Program-made: the position numbers and the translations under genes
Part shown: one piece after another, positions 25,693 to 34,398 of the stretch
Position numbering within the stretch: position 1 is the stretch's first letter
Layout of the letters: each line of letters starts with the position of its first letter
The notes under the pieces: model-generated
Told to the model about the DNA's origin: nothing
The model's input: only the letters and a program-made list of their open reading frames with translations
The model's database searches: none
From: TMED14 sp965657195
GTDB lineage: Bacteria > Bacteroidota > Bacteroidia > Flavobacteriales > Schleiferiaceae
Reading direction: 5' to 3'
Assembly (NCBI GenBank): GCA_965657195.1
Contig: CBFHNK010000004.1
Span: 1-58,390 of the forward strand
DNA length: 58,390 nt

Positions 25693-28278
25693 TTAGTCCA
25701 GGGCCTTCTCCAATTTTAGGGCCAAATGCGCTCGGTGCGCCTTCGTTTCGGCGTCCACACCTGGATTGCTACGCAGCATCTGGCGGATGCGCTGGATTTG
25801 GGCCAAGGCCGCCGACTGCGAAGGGCGGTCGTATCCGGGAACCGCTTTTTCGCCCAATCCCGCAATGTCAATCAATCGATCGACGTAGTCGAGCTGCAGA
25901 TTTTGGCGGAACCCGTTCACTGAAGACGACCAATCCGCCGCAAACACCGCATCGGTAAGGTCGGCGGTCATCGCAACCACACTGTACTGGTTCCCGTAGA
26001 GTTCGCTGTCGGTAAGGCGCTTCATCACTGCGGGGTGCAGCACGTGAGCCAGCACGTTGCGCTGCATTGCAAGGCTTCGGTCGTGAATTTTGGGATCCTC
26101 GGTTTGGCTAAAGAATCCGAACCCACGGCGCTGCTGCTGGAGGTACTTCCATACGGGGGCCGCCGCATCAAATGCGTTGGGCGCAAACAGGTGCGTACGC
26201 AGTGCGTTCATCGCGCGCTTTTGGTCGGCAAGCGAAACGGGCGTGAAGGGATCTTTGGCTCCGGGTTGGCCGTTGAACCCGCGCTCGACGTAGACGCCCC
26301 CGATGTAGCGGCTGATTGCAGCAGCGGCGTTGTTCATTTCTCCGCCCAAAATCGCGTAGGCCTGCACGAGCTCTTGGTAGCTCTGGCCTTCTTTGCGGTA
26401 GTTGCTGAGCAGGGTTCCGTACAGTTTATTCACGAGCTGGAATCGCTCGACACTGTAGGTGATGGCGTCGCCCGACATGTCGTTGACATTGACGCGCGGA
26501 TCGATGGCCTTACCCGGCGAACGCATGTCGTCGGCATCGTTTCCAAAGGTGAGCGCGGGCTCTGTGCTACGCGCCAAAATTTGCTGGAGGCGGGCTTCTT
26601 CGGCGTCGGCATCAGGCAGGGACGGACTGTATCCGTAGGTGATCGCCCACAGGTCGTAGGGACCGGGCTTGGTCGTGAAGTACTGGCCCTGCTTCGCGGG
26701 GTCCAAGCTGACGTTCACCGCGGGGTAGTCCATCACCGAACCAACGAGGCCCACGCGCTCCGTGAGCTCGCGGTTGTGAAGGTCCTTGGGCAGGTGAAGC
26801 TGCGAGGCCTTCATGTTGTGGTTCAAGCCAAACGTGTGGCCCATTTCATGCAGAATAAGGTAAAACAGGGACTCCTCGAGGTAGCGTTGCTTTTGTTCGT
26901 CAGAGGCTTCGGCAGCAGCAAGGGCTTGCATGCCAAAAAGCGTCGACTGCTGCAGGTACTGACCCGCCTGGCAAGCGGCGTGGTCGTGGCCATCTGCAAT
27001 GTGCTCGTCGGGCGCCAAGGCATCCACAAGTCCGAGGTTGTTAAACAGTGCGGCTTGCTTCAGGCGATTCGCCACAAAAACGTACTCGAGCATGATGTCG
27101 GCCCCGAGGATTTCACCCGTGCGCGGGTTCGTAAAGCTCGGACCGTAACCACCAAAGGGAGGAAAGGGACTCGAGGTCCATCGCAGTACGTTGTAGCGCA
27201 CGTCGCCCGCGTCCCACGTTGCCGTGTCGGGCTGAACCTTAACCACGATGGCATTCTTGAATCCGGCCTGCTCAAAGGCCTCGTTCCAGGCCTCTCCGGC
27301 GCGCTGGATGATGGGGCGAAACTCAAGGGGCGTGGTATTCTCAATCCACCAGGTAATGGGCTTCACTGGCTCGCTGACTGCGGCCTCGGGGTCTTTCTTC
27401 ACTAAGCTCCATCGGTTGATCACGTCGCGGTAGTTGGCCGCCTTGGGGCTCGTCATATCATTGATCTGCTGGCCGAAGTAGCCTACGCGGGGGTCGTCGC
27501 GGCGCGGAACAAATTCCGCCGACGGCATCGCCAAAATGCTGTGCTGCAAGCGAACGGTTACGTAGCGCGCATCGGTCACGTCGGGGCCGCCGCCCACGGC
27601 GTTCGGGTTGTCGTATACAAGGTCTACCACGACGTCGGTGTTTTCGGGGTACGAACGAAGCTTAACTACGCGCGACTTGGTCTTGCTCAGTGAGCCGAGA
27701 CCAAATGCACGACTCCCGGGTTGAGAAGGAGCCTTAACCCGGTCAAGCGCCTCTCCTAAAAACAAGGATGTCGCGTCAATGAGCACTTCGCCCTTGGCGC
27801 GGTCCTCGGCGACAATCTTCTCACTTAGTAGCACTGCGGGGCTAATGTTGGCCTCAGCCGACTTGCTCAATGCCGACGCCGGGTCAAAATAGTAGCCCGT
27901 ATTCTGGGTTTCGAATTGAATGTGGTCGAAGTAGCGGCGGATCACGAACACTTCGTTGGCACGAAAGGAGCCGCGGTTGAATCCGACCCGCGCAACCCCG
28001 TTCTCGGCGTAGCTCCAGTAAATGAACTCTTTATTGAACTGATCCGCGCTCAGCTTGAGGTACAGCTTGCCATCTACGGTGTCTTGGTAGACCTTCATAA
28101 GGCCGTCAGAGGCGACCGAGCTTTTGAGCTTTGAGGCAATGCTTACTTTCTTATCAGACGGGGCTGGTGCGCCCACCGGCGCCTTGCCCTTCTTTTTAGA
28201 CTTCGATTGGGCGGCTGCCTGAGGGCCAAATGCCGCCAGTGCGGCGATCAATAGTGCGGAACGGAGTACAGTGTTCAT
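25693..28278 (-). CDS. Zinc-dependent metalloprotease (metzincin, DUF4953/DUF5117 type)
   Basis: An 861-residue exported protein with a signal peptide ending AAAQ and a lysine-rich linker (SKSKKKGK). The catalytic site is HEMGHTFGLNH (H477, E478, H481, H487), the full metzincin HExxHxxGxxH. The Met-turn SVMDYP has M516. Upstream regions match the DUF5118/DUF5117 layout common in Bacteroidota exported proteases. No T9SS tail is present, so it probably acts in the periplasm or on the outer membrane. The histidine kinase follows 12 nt downstream. A TATCTTGG box sits 4 nt before the ATG. Confidence 0.9.
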   Translation of the reverse strand: MNTVLRSALLIAALAAFGPQAAAQSKSKKKGKAPVGAPAPSDKKVSIASKLKSSVASDGLMKVYQDTVDGKLYLKLSADQFNKEFIYWSYAENGVARVGFNRGSFRANEVFVIRRYFDHIQFETQNTGYYFDPASALSKSAEANISPAVLLSEKIVAEDRAKGEVLIDATSLFLGEALDRVKAPSQPGSRAFGLGSLSKTKSRVVKLRSYPENTDVVVDLVYDNPNAVGGGPDVTDARYVTVRLQHSILAMPSAEFVPRRDDPRVGYFGQQINDMTSPKAANYRDVINRWSLVKKDPEAAVSEPVKPITWWIENTTPLEFRPIIQRAGEAWNEAFEQAGFKNAIVVKVQPDTATWDAGDVRYNVLRWTSSPFPPFGGYGPSFTNPRTGEILGADIMLEYVFVANRLKQAALFNNLGLVDALAPDEHIADGHDHAACQAGQYLQQSTLFGMQALAAAEASDEQKQRYLEESLFYLILHEMGHTFGLNHNMKASQLHLPKDLHNRELTERVGLVGSVMDYPAVNVSLDPAKQGQYFTTKPGPYDLWAITYGYSPSLPDADAEEARLQQILARSTEPALTFGNDADDMRSPGKAIDPRVNVNDMSGDAITYSVERFQLVNKLYGTLLSNYRKEGQSYQELVQAYAILGGEMNNAAAAISRYIGGVYVERGFNGQPGAKDPFTPVSLADQKRAMNALRTHLFAPNAFDAAAPVWKYLQQQRRGFGFFSQTEDPKIHDRSLAMQRNVLAHVLHPAVMKRLTDSELYGNQYSVVAMTADLTDAVFAADWSSSVNGFRQNLQLDYVDRLIDIAGLGEKAVPGYDRPSQSAALAQIQRIRQMLRSNPGVDAETKAHRAHLALKLEKALD

Positions 28279-28282
28279 CCCG

Positions 28283-28290
28283 CCAAGATA
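28283..28290 (-). promoter_or_regulatory. TAnnTTTG-like box 4 nt before the metzincin gene
   Basis: TATCTTGG on the minus strand, one mismatch, then CGGG, then ATG at 28278. Confidence 0.4.
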
Positions 28291-28328
28291 ATTCGCGGAA
28301 CGCCAAGTGCCGCCAATGGGTCTCGGGC

Positions 28329-28360
28329 AAAAAAACAGGCCCCGGTGGGGCCTGAAAAAA
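28329..28360 (-). terminator. Terminator of the ATP synthase operon
   Basis: Perfect 8-bp stem CAGGCCCC/GGGGCCTG (28336-28354) with a 3-nt loop, followed on the minus strand by seven T. It lies about 27 nt after the atpG stop. Confidence 0.92.
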
Positions 28361-28381
28361 ACACAAAACCGCAGGAAGTGC

Positions 28382-29236
28382 TTAACCGTTGAGGGCTTCG
28401 GCTCCGCCTACAATCTCGAGAATCTCGTTGGTGATCGCAGCTTGACGCGCTTTGTTGTAGTCCAACTTCAGCTCGTCGCGCATGCTCTTGGCGTTGTCGG
28501 TGGCCTTGTGCATCGCCGTCATCCGCGAACCCTGCTCTGAGGCCTGCGAATCGAGCAAAGCCTTAAAAAACTGAATGTGGATGTGCGTCGGAATCAAGTT
28601 CAGTAGCAATTCTTCTTTGTTAGGCTCGTACAGGTAGTCTCCTGCGGCAGAAACACTGGGGACCTGAATCGGTAGCACTACCTCTTCGCGGATCAACTGC
28701 ACGGCCGCATTCTTGAACTGGTTGTACACCACTACCACCTCGTCGTAGATGCCGTCAATGAACTTGTCCATGGCGTCCTGCGCAATACTGCGTGCCGCCT
28801 CAAACGTAACATTGGCCACAACATCGATGTCGCTACCTGCCAAGGTGTTGAGCTTGCTCAATTGGTCGCGGCCTTTCTTGCCCACGGCAAACAGATCCAC
28901 GGCAACGCCTTGGGCTTCATAACGCTCTACCACCAGCTTGGTACGCTTCAGTACCGAAGAATTGAATGCGCCACAAAGACCGCGGTTTGCGGTCATTGGG
29001 ACCACGAGCACGCGCTGAAGCGGGCGCTTCGTGATGAATGGATTCTCGGTAGCGTCCAGCGTGGCGCTGACGTTGGCCATGAGCACACCAAGTTTTTCCG
29101 CATACGGACGCATTTGCACAATGGCATCTTGAGCGCGCTTCAGCTTCGCCGCCGAAACCATTTTCATGGCCGACGTGATCTGCATCGTGCTCGATACCGA
29201 CGAAATGCGGTTGCGGAGTTCCTTGAGGTTCGCCAT
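28382..29236 (-). CDS. atpG: ATP synthase F1 subunit gamma
   Basis: The 284-residue central rotor stalk of F1, which turns inside the alpha3-beta3 head. The N-terminus ANLKELRNRISSVSSTMQITSAMKMVSAAKLKRAQ and the C-terminal helix ending ITNEILEIVGGAEAL are the coiled coil of the shaft. MTANRGLCGAFN is the family signature. It is the last gene of the operon, 10 nt after atpA, with a strong terminator behind it. Confidence 0.98.
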   Translation of the reverse strand: MANLKELRNRISSVSSTMQITSAMKMVSAAKLKRAQDAIVQMRPYAEKLGVLMANVSATLDATENPFITKRPLQRVLVVPMTANRGLCGAFNSSVLKRTKLVVERYEAQGVAVDLFAVGKKGRDQLSKLNTLAGSDIDVVANVTFEAARSIAQDAMDKFIDGIYDEVVVVYNQFKNAAVQLIREEVVLPIQVPSVSAAGDYLYEPNKEELLLNLIPTHIHIQFFKALLDSQASEQGSRMTAMHKATDNAKSMRDELKLDYNKARQAAITNEILEIVGGAEALNG

Positions 29237-29246
29237 CGTTCAGAAA

Positions 29247-30827
29247 TTAGTTGGCGTAGGCCGGAATGATTTCTTTTGCCGCCGCCTCGATGGCGCCAAT
29301 CTCTGCATCGCCCCAGGCTCCGCCGCGAATGGCGTCTAGGATGTTGCGGTGCTTGGCCTCCATGTACTCGATGAACGCGACTTCAAACGCCTTGATCTTG
29401 TTCACCGGAACGCTGTTGAGCATGCCCTTGGTTCCGATGTAAATGATTGCAACTTGCTTCTCAACGCTCATGGGTGAGTTCACCGACTGCTTCAGAATCT
29501 CCACGTTGCGGCGACCCTTGTTGATGACATTCATTGTGGCGGCGTCCAGGTCGGAACCGAACTTGGCAAAGGCCTCAAGCTCGCGGTACTGAGCTTGGTC
29601 GAGCTTCAAGGTTCCGGCGACCTTCTTCATCGGCTTGATTTGCGCGGATCCACCTACACGTGATACCGAAATACCTACGTTAATGGCGGGGCGTACGCCT
29701 GAGTTGAAGAGGTCGGCCTCCAAGAAGATCTGGCCGTCCGTGATCGAAATCACGTTGGTTGGAATGTAGGCCGATACGTCACCCGCTTGGGTCTCGATGA
29801 TCGGAAGAGCCGTAAGCGATCCGCCACCTTTTACCTTGCCCTTAAGCGACTCTGGTAGGTCGTTCATCTGCGCGGCAATCGCGTCGTCCTTAATCACCTT
29901 TGCGGCGCGCTCCAGAAGGCGGCTGTGCAGGTAGAATACGTCACCAGGGTAAGCTTCGCGGCCCGGAGGGCGGCGGAGCAGAAGCGACACCTCACGGTAG
30001 GCCACAGCCTGCTTCGAAAGGTCATCGTAAATGATCAATGCGGGACGACCGGTGTCACGGAAGTACTCACCGATGGCGGCACCCGCAAACGGAGCGTAGA
30101 ACTGCATCGGAGCAGGGTCAGCCGCGTTGGCAGCTACAATCGTCGTGTAGGCCATGGCGCCCTTGTCTTCAAGGTTCTTAGCCAGCGCGGCTACGGTAGA
30201 TCCCTTTTGGCCAATAGCCACGTAAATACAATATACGGGCTCGCCCTTGTCGTAGAACTCCTTCTGGTTGATGATCGTATCGATCGCCACGGTAGTCTTA
30301 CCTGTTTGGCGGTCACCGATGATTAACTCGCGCTGTCCACGACCGACCGGAATCATGGCGTCAATGGCCTTGATACCCGTTTGAAGTGGCTCGTTTACCG
30401 GCTGGCGGTAGATTACACCTGGGGCCTTGCGCTCAAGGGGCATCTCAAAACGCTCGCCTTCGATAGGGCCCTTTCCGTCAATGGGGGTTCCGAGGGTGTC
30501 GACCACACGGCCAACCATTCCTTCACCCACATTGATAGAGGCGATAACGCCGGTGCGCTTCACCGTAGATCCTTCTTTGATGCCCTCTGCGGCACCGAGG
30601 AGTACGATACCCACGTTGTCTTCTTCGAGGTTGAGGACGATGCCGCGAAGGCCGCTCTCGAACTCCACGAGTTCGCCCGACTGGGCATTTTGAAGACCGT
30701 AGGCACGGGCGATACCGTCACCTACTTGAAGGACGGTTCCAACTTCTTGAAGCTCTGCTTCAGAGGTAAAGCCCGAAAGCTGCTGGCGAAGAATCGCAGA
30801 AATTTCGGCTGGTTTGACGTCTGCCAT
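29247..30827 (-). CDS. atpA: ATP synthase F1 subunit alpha
   Basis: A 526-residue non-catalytic nucleotide-binding subunit. The Walker A motif GDRQTGKT is at residues 171-178. The alpha-type signature PAINVGISVSRVGGSAQ is present. Length and order agree with other Bacteroidota. The catalytic beta subunit is not in this operon, as is usual in the phylum. Confidence 0.98.
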   Translation of the reverse strand: MADVKPAEISAILRQQLSGFTSEAELQEVGTVLQVGDGIARAYGLQNAQSGELVEFESGLRGIVLNLEEDNVGIVLLGAAEGIKEGSTVKRTGVIASINVGEGMVGRVVDTLGTPIDGKGPIEGERFEMPLERKAPGVIYRQPVNEPLQTGIKAIDAMIPVGRGQRELIIGDRQTGKTTVAIDTIINQKEFYDKGEPVYCIYVAIGQKGSTVAALAKNLEDKGAMAYTTIVAANAADPAPMQFYAPFAGAAIGEYFRDTGRPALIIYDDLSKQAVAYREVSLLLRRPPGREAYPGDVFYLHSRLLERAAKVIKDDAIAAQMNDLPESLKGKVKGGGSLTALPIIETQAGDVSAYIPTNVISITDGQIFLEADLFNSGVRPAINVGISVSRVGGSAQIKPMKKVAGTLKLDQAQYRELEAFAKFGSDLDAATMNVINKGRRNVEILKQSVNSPMSVEKQVAIIYIGTKGMLNSVPVNKIKAFEVAFIEYMEAKHRNILDAIRGGAWGDAEIGAIEAAAKEIIPAYAN

Positions 30828-30838
30828 GATTCGAATAA

Positions 30839-31387
30839 TTAGAAATCAGCGATGTATAAATTCTTTTGGAACGAGCGGTCCAAACTGCGCAGCGACTGCG
30901 CGATGCTCGTATCAATTTGCTTGTCGCCCACGCGAACGACAAGACCCCCGATAAGTTCAGGGTTAACTTCTTCAGTAATCTCAACTGACTTCGCCCCAGA
31001 TGCCAAAATGGCCGCTTCAATCTGAGCGCGCTGTGCGGAGCTCAGCGCTACAGCCGAAGAGACTTTGGCCGAAACCGTTCCAAGTCGGCGGCGGTACGCC
31101 TCCATGTAGTTCACGGCAATCTGCGAGAGCAATGCCTCACGACCATGATCCACTACGAGTGTGATGAACTTTTGGCTCAGCTCGCTCAAACCCGCAAAGA
31201 CCTGATTCAGGACCTTCTTCTTTTGGTACGGCTTAACTACTGGGCTCGACAAAAACACCTGTAGGTCGCGGCTTGAAGCGAGTGCCTCGCGGACAAATAC
31301 CATGTCTTCTGCCACGGCAGCAGACAATGCACGCTCCTCAGAGAGGTCGAGCAAAGCTTTGGCGTAGCGGGGCGACGAAAGGCTCAT
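30839..31387 (-). CDS. atpH: ATP synthase F1 subunit delta
   Basis: A 182-residue peripheral stalk protein joining F1 to the b subunits. The N-terminal helical bundle starts SSPRYAKALLDLSEE. The C-terminal signature PELIGGLVVRVGDKQIDTS is intact. It starts 1 nt after atpF stops. Confidence 0.96.
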   Translation of the reverse strand: MSLSSPRYAKALLDLSEERALSAAVAEDMVFVREALASSRDLQVFLSSPVVKPYQKKKVLNQVFAGLSELSQKFITLVVDHGREALLSQIAVNYMEAYRRRLGTVSAKVSSAVALSSAQRAQIEAAILASGAKSVEITEEVNPELIGGLVVRVGDKQIDTSIAQSLRSLDRSFQKNLYIADF

Positions 31388-31388
31388 C

Positions 31389-31883
31389 TTAGTTCAGGTT
31401 GAGGTCTTTGAGGTCGCGGTCGATGTTTGCCTTAGCCACTTCGGGCTGGGCCAACTCGGCACGCAAAACTTTCTCAGCCATATCAACTGCCAGCTGTGCA
31501 ACTTGGTTCTTGAGTTCCGTAACGGCAGCCATTTTCTCTTGGTGAATTTGGGTGCGTGCAGACTCAAGGATTTTTGCAGCTTCGACTGAAGCGGATTCCT
31601 TTGCCTCGGCAACCATGGCATCGCGCATGGCGCGGCCCTCTTTTACAATTGCCTCACGTTCCTCGCGCGCTTGCTTGAGAAGTTGCTCGTTCGACGCTTG
31701 CAGCTTGCCCATTTCTGCACGCGCAGATTCGGCTTGCTTCAACGCTTGGTCGATCGCCTCTTCGCGGGCTTGCACCGCACTAAGAATAGGCTTCCAGGCG
31801 AACTTGCCCAGCAAGAACACCAAAATGAGGAAGACAATGGTCGTCCAAACTATGAGGCCTAAGCCCGGAGTTACTAAATCCAT
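31389..31883 (-). CDS. atpF: ATP synthase F0 subunit b
   Basis: A 164-residue peripheral stalk subunit with one N-terminal membrane helix (residues 8-27) and a long charged coiled coil. The conserved GKFAWKPIL follows the helix. An 83-nt gap separates it from atpE. Confidence 0.96.
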   Translation of the reverse strand: MDLVTPGLGLIVWTTIVFLILVFLLGKFAWKPILSAVQAREEAIDQALKQAESARAEMGKLQASNEQLLKQAREEREAIVKEGRAMRDAMVAEAKESASVEAAKILESARTQIHQEKMAAVTELKNQVAQLAVDMAEKVLRAELAQPEVAKANIDRDLKDLNLN

Positions 31884-31966
31884 GCGTTAATGTGTGTTAA
31901 AAGTTCGTTTCACAGCCGAAGGTTCAGCGACCCCATAGGACCGCTGAACCTCGACCGCGTAGACGA

Positions 31967-32170
31967 TTACTTAAGGAGCGAAACCACGACGCCAAAGAGA
32001 CCCACACCCTCGATAAAGGCTGCAGAAATCAGCATGGCGGTTTGGATCTTGCCCGAAGCTTCCGGCTGACGTGCGATGGCGTCCATAGCTTGTCCGCCGA
32101 TGCGGCCAATGCCAAGACCTACACCGATTACTGCGAGGCCTGCTCCGATTGCAGCGATACTACCAGTCAT
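31967..32170 (-). CDS. atpE: ATP synthase F0 subunit c
   Basis: A 67-residue hairpin of two membrane helices joined by the polar loop ARQPE. The ion-binding carboxylate is E54 in AFIEGVGLFG. It is followed by G rather than the S/T pair used by sodium-binding rings, so protons are the likely coupling ion. Confidence 0.97.
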   Translation of the reverse strand: MTGSIAAIGAGLAVIGVGLGIGRIGGQAMDAIARQPEASGKIQTAMLISAAFIEGVGLFGVVVSLLK

Positions 32171-32216
32171 TGTTTAGGGGGTATTTGAAGTGAAACGATG
32201 AATAAAAATGAAAACG

Positions 32217-33350
32217 TTAGTGGTGTCCTTCGGCGTGCGCGTGGTCGTCGTGATGGTGCTCTTCAACTGCAGCGCCAAAAGACATTGCGGTGAGCATGGT
32301 AAACACATAGGCCTGAAGCGCAGCAACCAGGAGTTCCAAAGTCGAAATGAACAGGGTCAGAACGATGGACCCCGGAGAAATCCAAACTGACTCAAAAATA
32401 AAGATCAACGAAACCAGCGACAGAACCAGAATGTGGCCGGCGGTAATGTTGGCAAAAAGACGAATCATCAGCGAGAACGGCTTTGTAAATACTCCGATGA
32501 GCTCGATGAGCGCCAAAATGGGCTTCAACGGAGTGGGCACGCCCGGCATCCACACGATGTGCATCCAGTAGTCCTTGGTTCCGTTCACATTAGTGATGAT
32601 GAGCGTGAACGCCGCCAAAACAAGCGTCACGGCGATGTTTCCGGTTAAGTTGGCGCCCCCAGGGAAGAACGGCACCAATCCAAGTAGGTTATTCACCCAA
32701 ATAAAGAAGAACAGGGTCAGTAAGTACGGCACAAAGCGGTTCAGGTGCTTTTCGGGAATGGCTCCACGCGCAATATCGTCGCGAACAAAAAGAATAAGGG
32801 GCTCGACAAAGCTGGCCAAACCGCGCGGCGCTTTGTTGGTGTTCTTCGCGTAAAAACGTGCAGCCGAAAGAAAGATGAGCACGATTAGCACTGCGCCCAT
32901 AATGAGCGAAAGCACATTCTTGGTAATAGAGAAGTCTAATGGCTTGTCCTCAGAACCCGCGTAGTAAATTTTCTCGTGCTTGTTGACAAACTGCTGGCCG
33001 CCCGCGTTCACCACATGATGGCCTTCAGTGTCATGATGGAATTCTGATGAAGAAAAAACTACTAATCCATCATTCGTCCAAAGAATTACGGGCAACGGGA
33101 TGCTCACCGCGTGTCCGTCCCAATCGAGGATGTGCCAACCGTGGCTGTCCGCGATGTGGTGCATGATGAGTTCGTTTGGGTTGAAGCCCTCCTCTTTGGG
33201 AGCATGTTCGTCGTTTGTCGCGTGCTCGTCTGCAACGTGCTCGACCGGCGCGCTTGAATGTTCGCTATGCCCAGCCTCTTCTGAGGCAAGCATGCTGCCC
33301 AGCGGCATCATGACTGCCGTAAAAAGAGTAAAAAAGCGTCCTAGTCCCAT
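32217..33350 (-). CDS. atpB: ATP synthase F0 subunit a, with long His-rich N-terminus
   Basis: A 377-residue membrane subunit that forms the proton half-channels. The essential arginine is in MIRLFANITAGH. Compared with the E. coli protein there is an extra N-terminal region of about 150 residues: a signal-like helix (residues 1-25), a His/Glu-rich stretch and a beta-rich segment ending before the first membrane helix (NVLSLIMGAVLIVLIFL). The extension is usual for Bacteroidota AtpB. A frame extending to 33398 exists, but a TATCTTTG promoter box lies inside it at 33369-33376, so ATG 33350 is chosen. Confidence 0.95.
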   Translation of the reverse strand: MGLGRFFTLFTAVMMPLGSMLASEEAGHSEHSSAPVEHVADEHATNDEHAPKEEGFNPNELIMHHIADSHGWHILDWDGHAVSIPLPVILWTNDGLVVFSSSEFHHDTEGHHVVNAGGQQFVNKHEKIYYAGSEDKPLDFSITKNVLSLIMGAVLIVLIFLSAARFYAKNTNKAPRGLASFVEPLILFVRDDIARGAIPEKHLNRFVPYLLTLFFFIWVNNLLGLVPFFPGGANLTGNIAVTLVLAAFTLIITNVNGTKDYWMHIVWMPGVPTPLKPILALIELIGVFTKPFSLMIRLFANITAGHILVLSLVSLIFIFESVWISPGSIVLTLFISTLELLVAALQAYVFTMLTAMSFGAAVEEHHHDDHAHAEGHH

Positions 33351-33368
33351 CTGTCCCGAATTGCGCGG

Positions 33369-33376
33369 CAAAGATA
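33369..33376 (-). promoter_or_regulatory. TAnnTTTG promoter box before atpB
   Basis: TATCTTTG on the minus strand, 18 nt before the chosen atpB ATG. It gives the F0F1 genes their own promoter inside the porW-atp operon. Confidence 0.6.
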
Positions 33377-33394
33377 GTCCGAAAAGGGGGTTTA

Positions 33395-33757
33395 TCACAG
33401 CCGGTTTACACGTTGAACGGCAAACCAGGTTTCAATGGCTTGAGCAAGGATAAAAATTGCCGCAAACTGCAGAGCGTGAGCTTTATATCCTTCAGGTTGA
33501 CGCATGCTCAGCGGCAGTACCACGGTAGCTACACCGAGCAGCATGCGCAGCATTCCGCCCCCAAGAATGACCCAGATGAAGGTTTTTGGACGCTTGCGCT
33601 CCACGGCAAACGCAAAGAAAAAAACGGTGATTCCGCTTACCGAAATCCAGAGGTAGCCGAGCGCGTACCATGGAATCCCCCAGGCGGTCAAGGCGAGGGC
33701 CGAAATCGCGGCAAGTGCGGCATACGCCGCGGTGAGCTGGAGCATAAACTGCTTCAT
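33395..33757 (-). CDS. Membrane protein of the ATP synthase operon (AtpI-like position)
   Basis: A 120-residue protein with four hydrophobic helices and no recognised motif. Its place between atpZ-like and atpB is that of AtpI-type assembly factors in other bacteria. ATG 33757 (MKQFMLQLTAAYAAL) is chosen because the frame upstream of it is charged and overlaps the preceding gene. Confidence 0.65.
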   Translation of the reverse strand: MKQFMLQLTAAYAALAAISALALTAWGIPWYALGYLWISVSGITVFFFAFAVERKRPKTFIWVILGGGMLRMLLGVATVVLPLSMRQPEGYKAHALQFAAIFILAQAIETWFAVQRVNRL

Positions 33758-33759
33758 TG

Positions 33760-33954
33760 CTATTCGTTTTTTTTGGCTTGAATAATGGCTAGAAGGGTCG
33801 CTACCACGGTGCCGGCGAGCGAACCCCAAATTTGTCCCATTCGAGGCGGGTCTGAGGGGTCAATCCACGACCCCGCAAGTGCTCCGAGGAGTATTGTAGC
33901 AAGCATCTGACCCACAAGCCCAAGGGCAAATCCGTAGTTGGGCTTGGGTGGCAT
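33760..33954 (-). CDS. AtpZ/AtpI-like small membrane protein
   Basis: A 64-residue protein with two membrane helices. The pattern GLVGQMLATILLGALAGSW-x-D matches the AtpZ/AtpI family (putative F0F1-ATPase subunit), which helps assemble the c ring or carries magnesium or calcium. It is directly followed by the AtpI-position gene. Confidence 0.8.
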   Translation of the reverse strand: MPPKPNYGFALGLVGQMLATILLGALAGSWIDPSDPPRMGQIWGSLAGTVVATLLAIIQAKKNE

Positions 33955-33966
33955 GGAAGTCGTGGG

Positions 33967-34398
33967 TTACGACGCGACCACCTTGGGCGCGGTGGGTGCA
34001 GCCGTAGCCCCCGCAACCGCGGGGTTGATGGGCTTCGAAATCGGCTCTTTAGGGCCCATATGGCAGTTGCCCGAAAACTGGGCTCCGGCTTCAATACTGA
34101 TTTGCCCGGTGTAGAGTTCGGCTTGAACCTGAGCCGTTTGAGCCAGCGTAGTGAGGCCTTTTACTTCAAGGCTCCCGCGAAGCTTGCCGGCGATGCTCGC
34201 CTCGGCGGCCACCACTTCTCCTTCTACTGTGCCCGTGGGTCCGACCACGAGCTTGCCCTGAATGCGGACGTTGCCTTTAATGATTCCGTCCACGCGAATG
34301 TCGACTGGAGATTGAATACTGCCCTCAAACACAGCGCCTTCAACGATGCGGTTGTGTTCGTGGGCGGAATCTGAGGTGCGTTTTACTGGGTTCATCAT
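33967..34398 (-). CDS. Bactofilin (polymer-forming cytoskeletal protein)
   Basis: A 143-residue protein. Its central right-handed beta-helix core runs from NRIVEGAVFEGSI through VDGIIKGNVRIQGKLVVGPTGTVEGEV, with the repeat of G and V every five to six residues seen in bactofilins. A short tail of P and A follows. Bactofilins form filaments that position cell-wall or motility machinery. Its start overlaps the porW stop by 4 nt, so both are co-translated. Confidence 0.9.
   Translation of the reverse strand: MMNPVKRTSDSAHEHNRIVEGAVFEGSIQSPVDIRVDGIIKGNVRIQGKLVVGPTGTVEGEVVAAEASIAGKLRGSLEVKGLTTLAQTAQVQAELYTGQISIEAGAQFSGNCHMGPKEPISKPINPAVAGATAAPTAPKVVAS

Noticed and set aside
26035..27405. A 456-codon open frame on the plus strand
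   Set aside because: It is antisense to the metzincin gene, whose frame holds the full catalytic motif and signal peptide. GC-rich codon use creates long shadow frames.
33351..33398. Longer start for atpB
   Set aside because: The extension contains a promoter box and overlaps the preceding gene; the signal-like helix begins at 33350.
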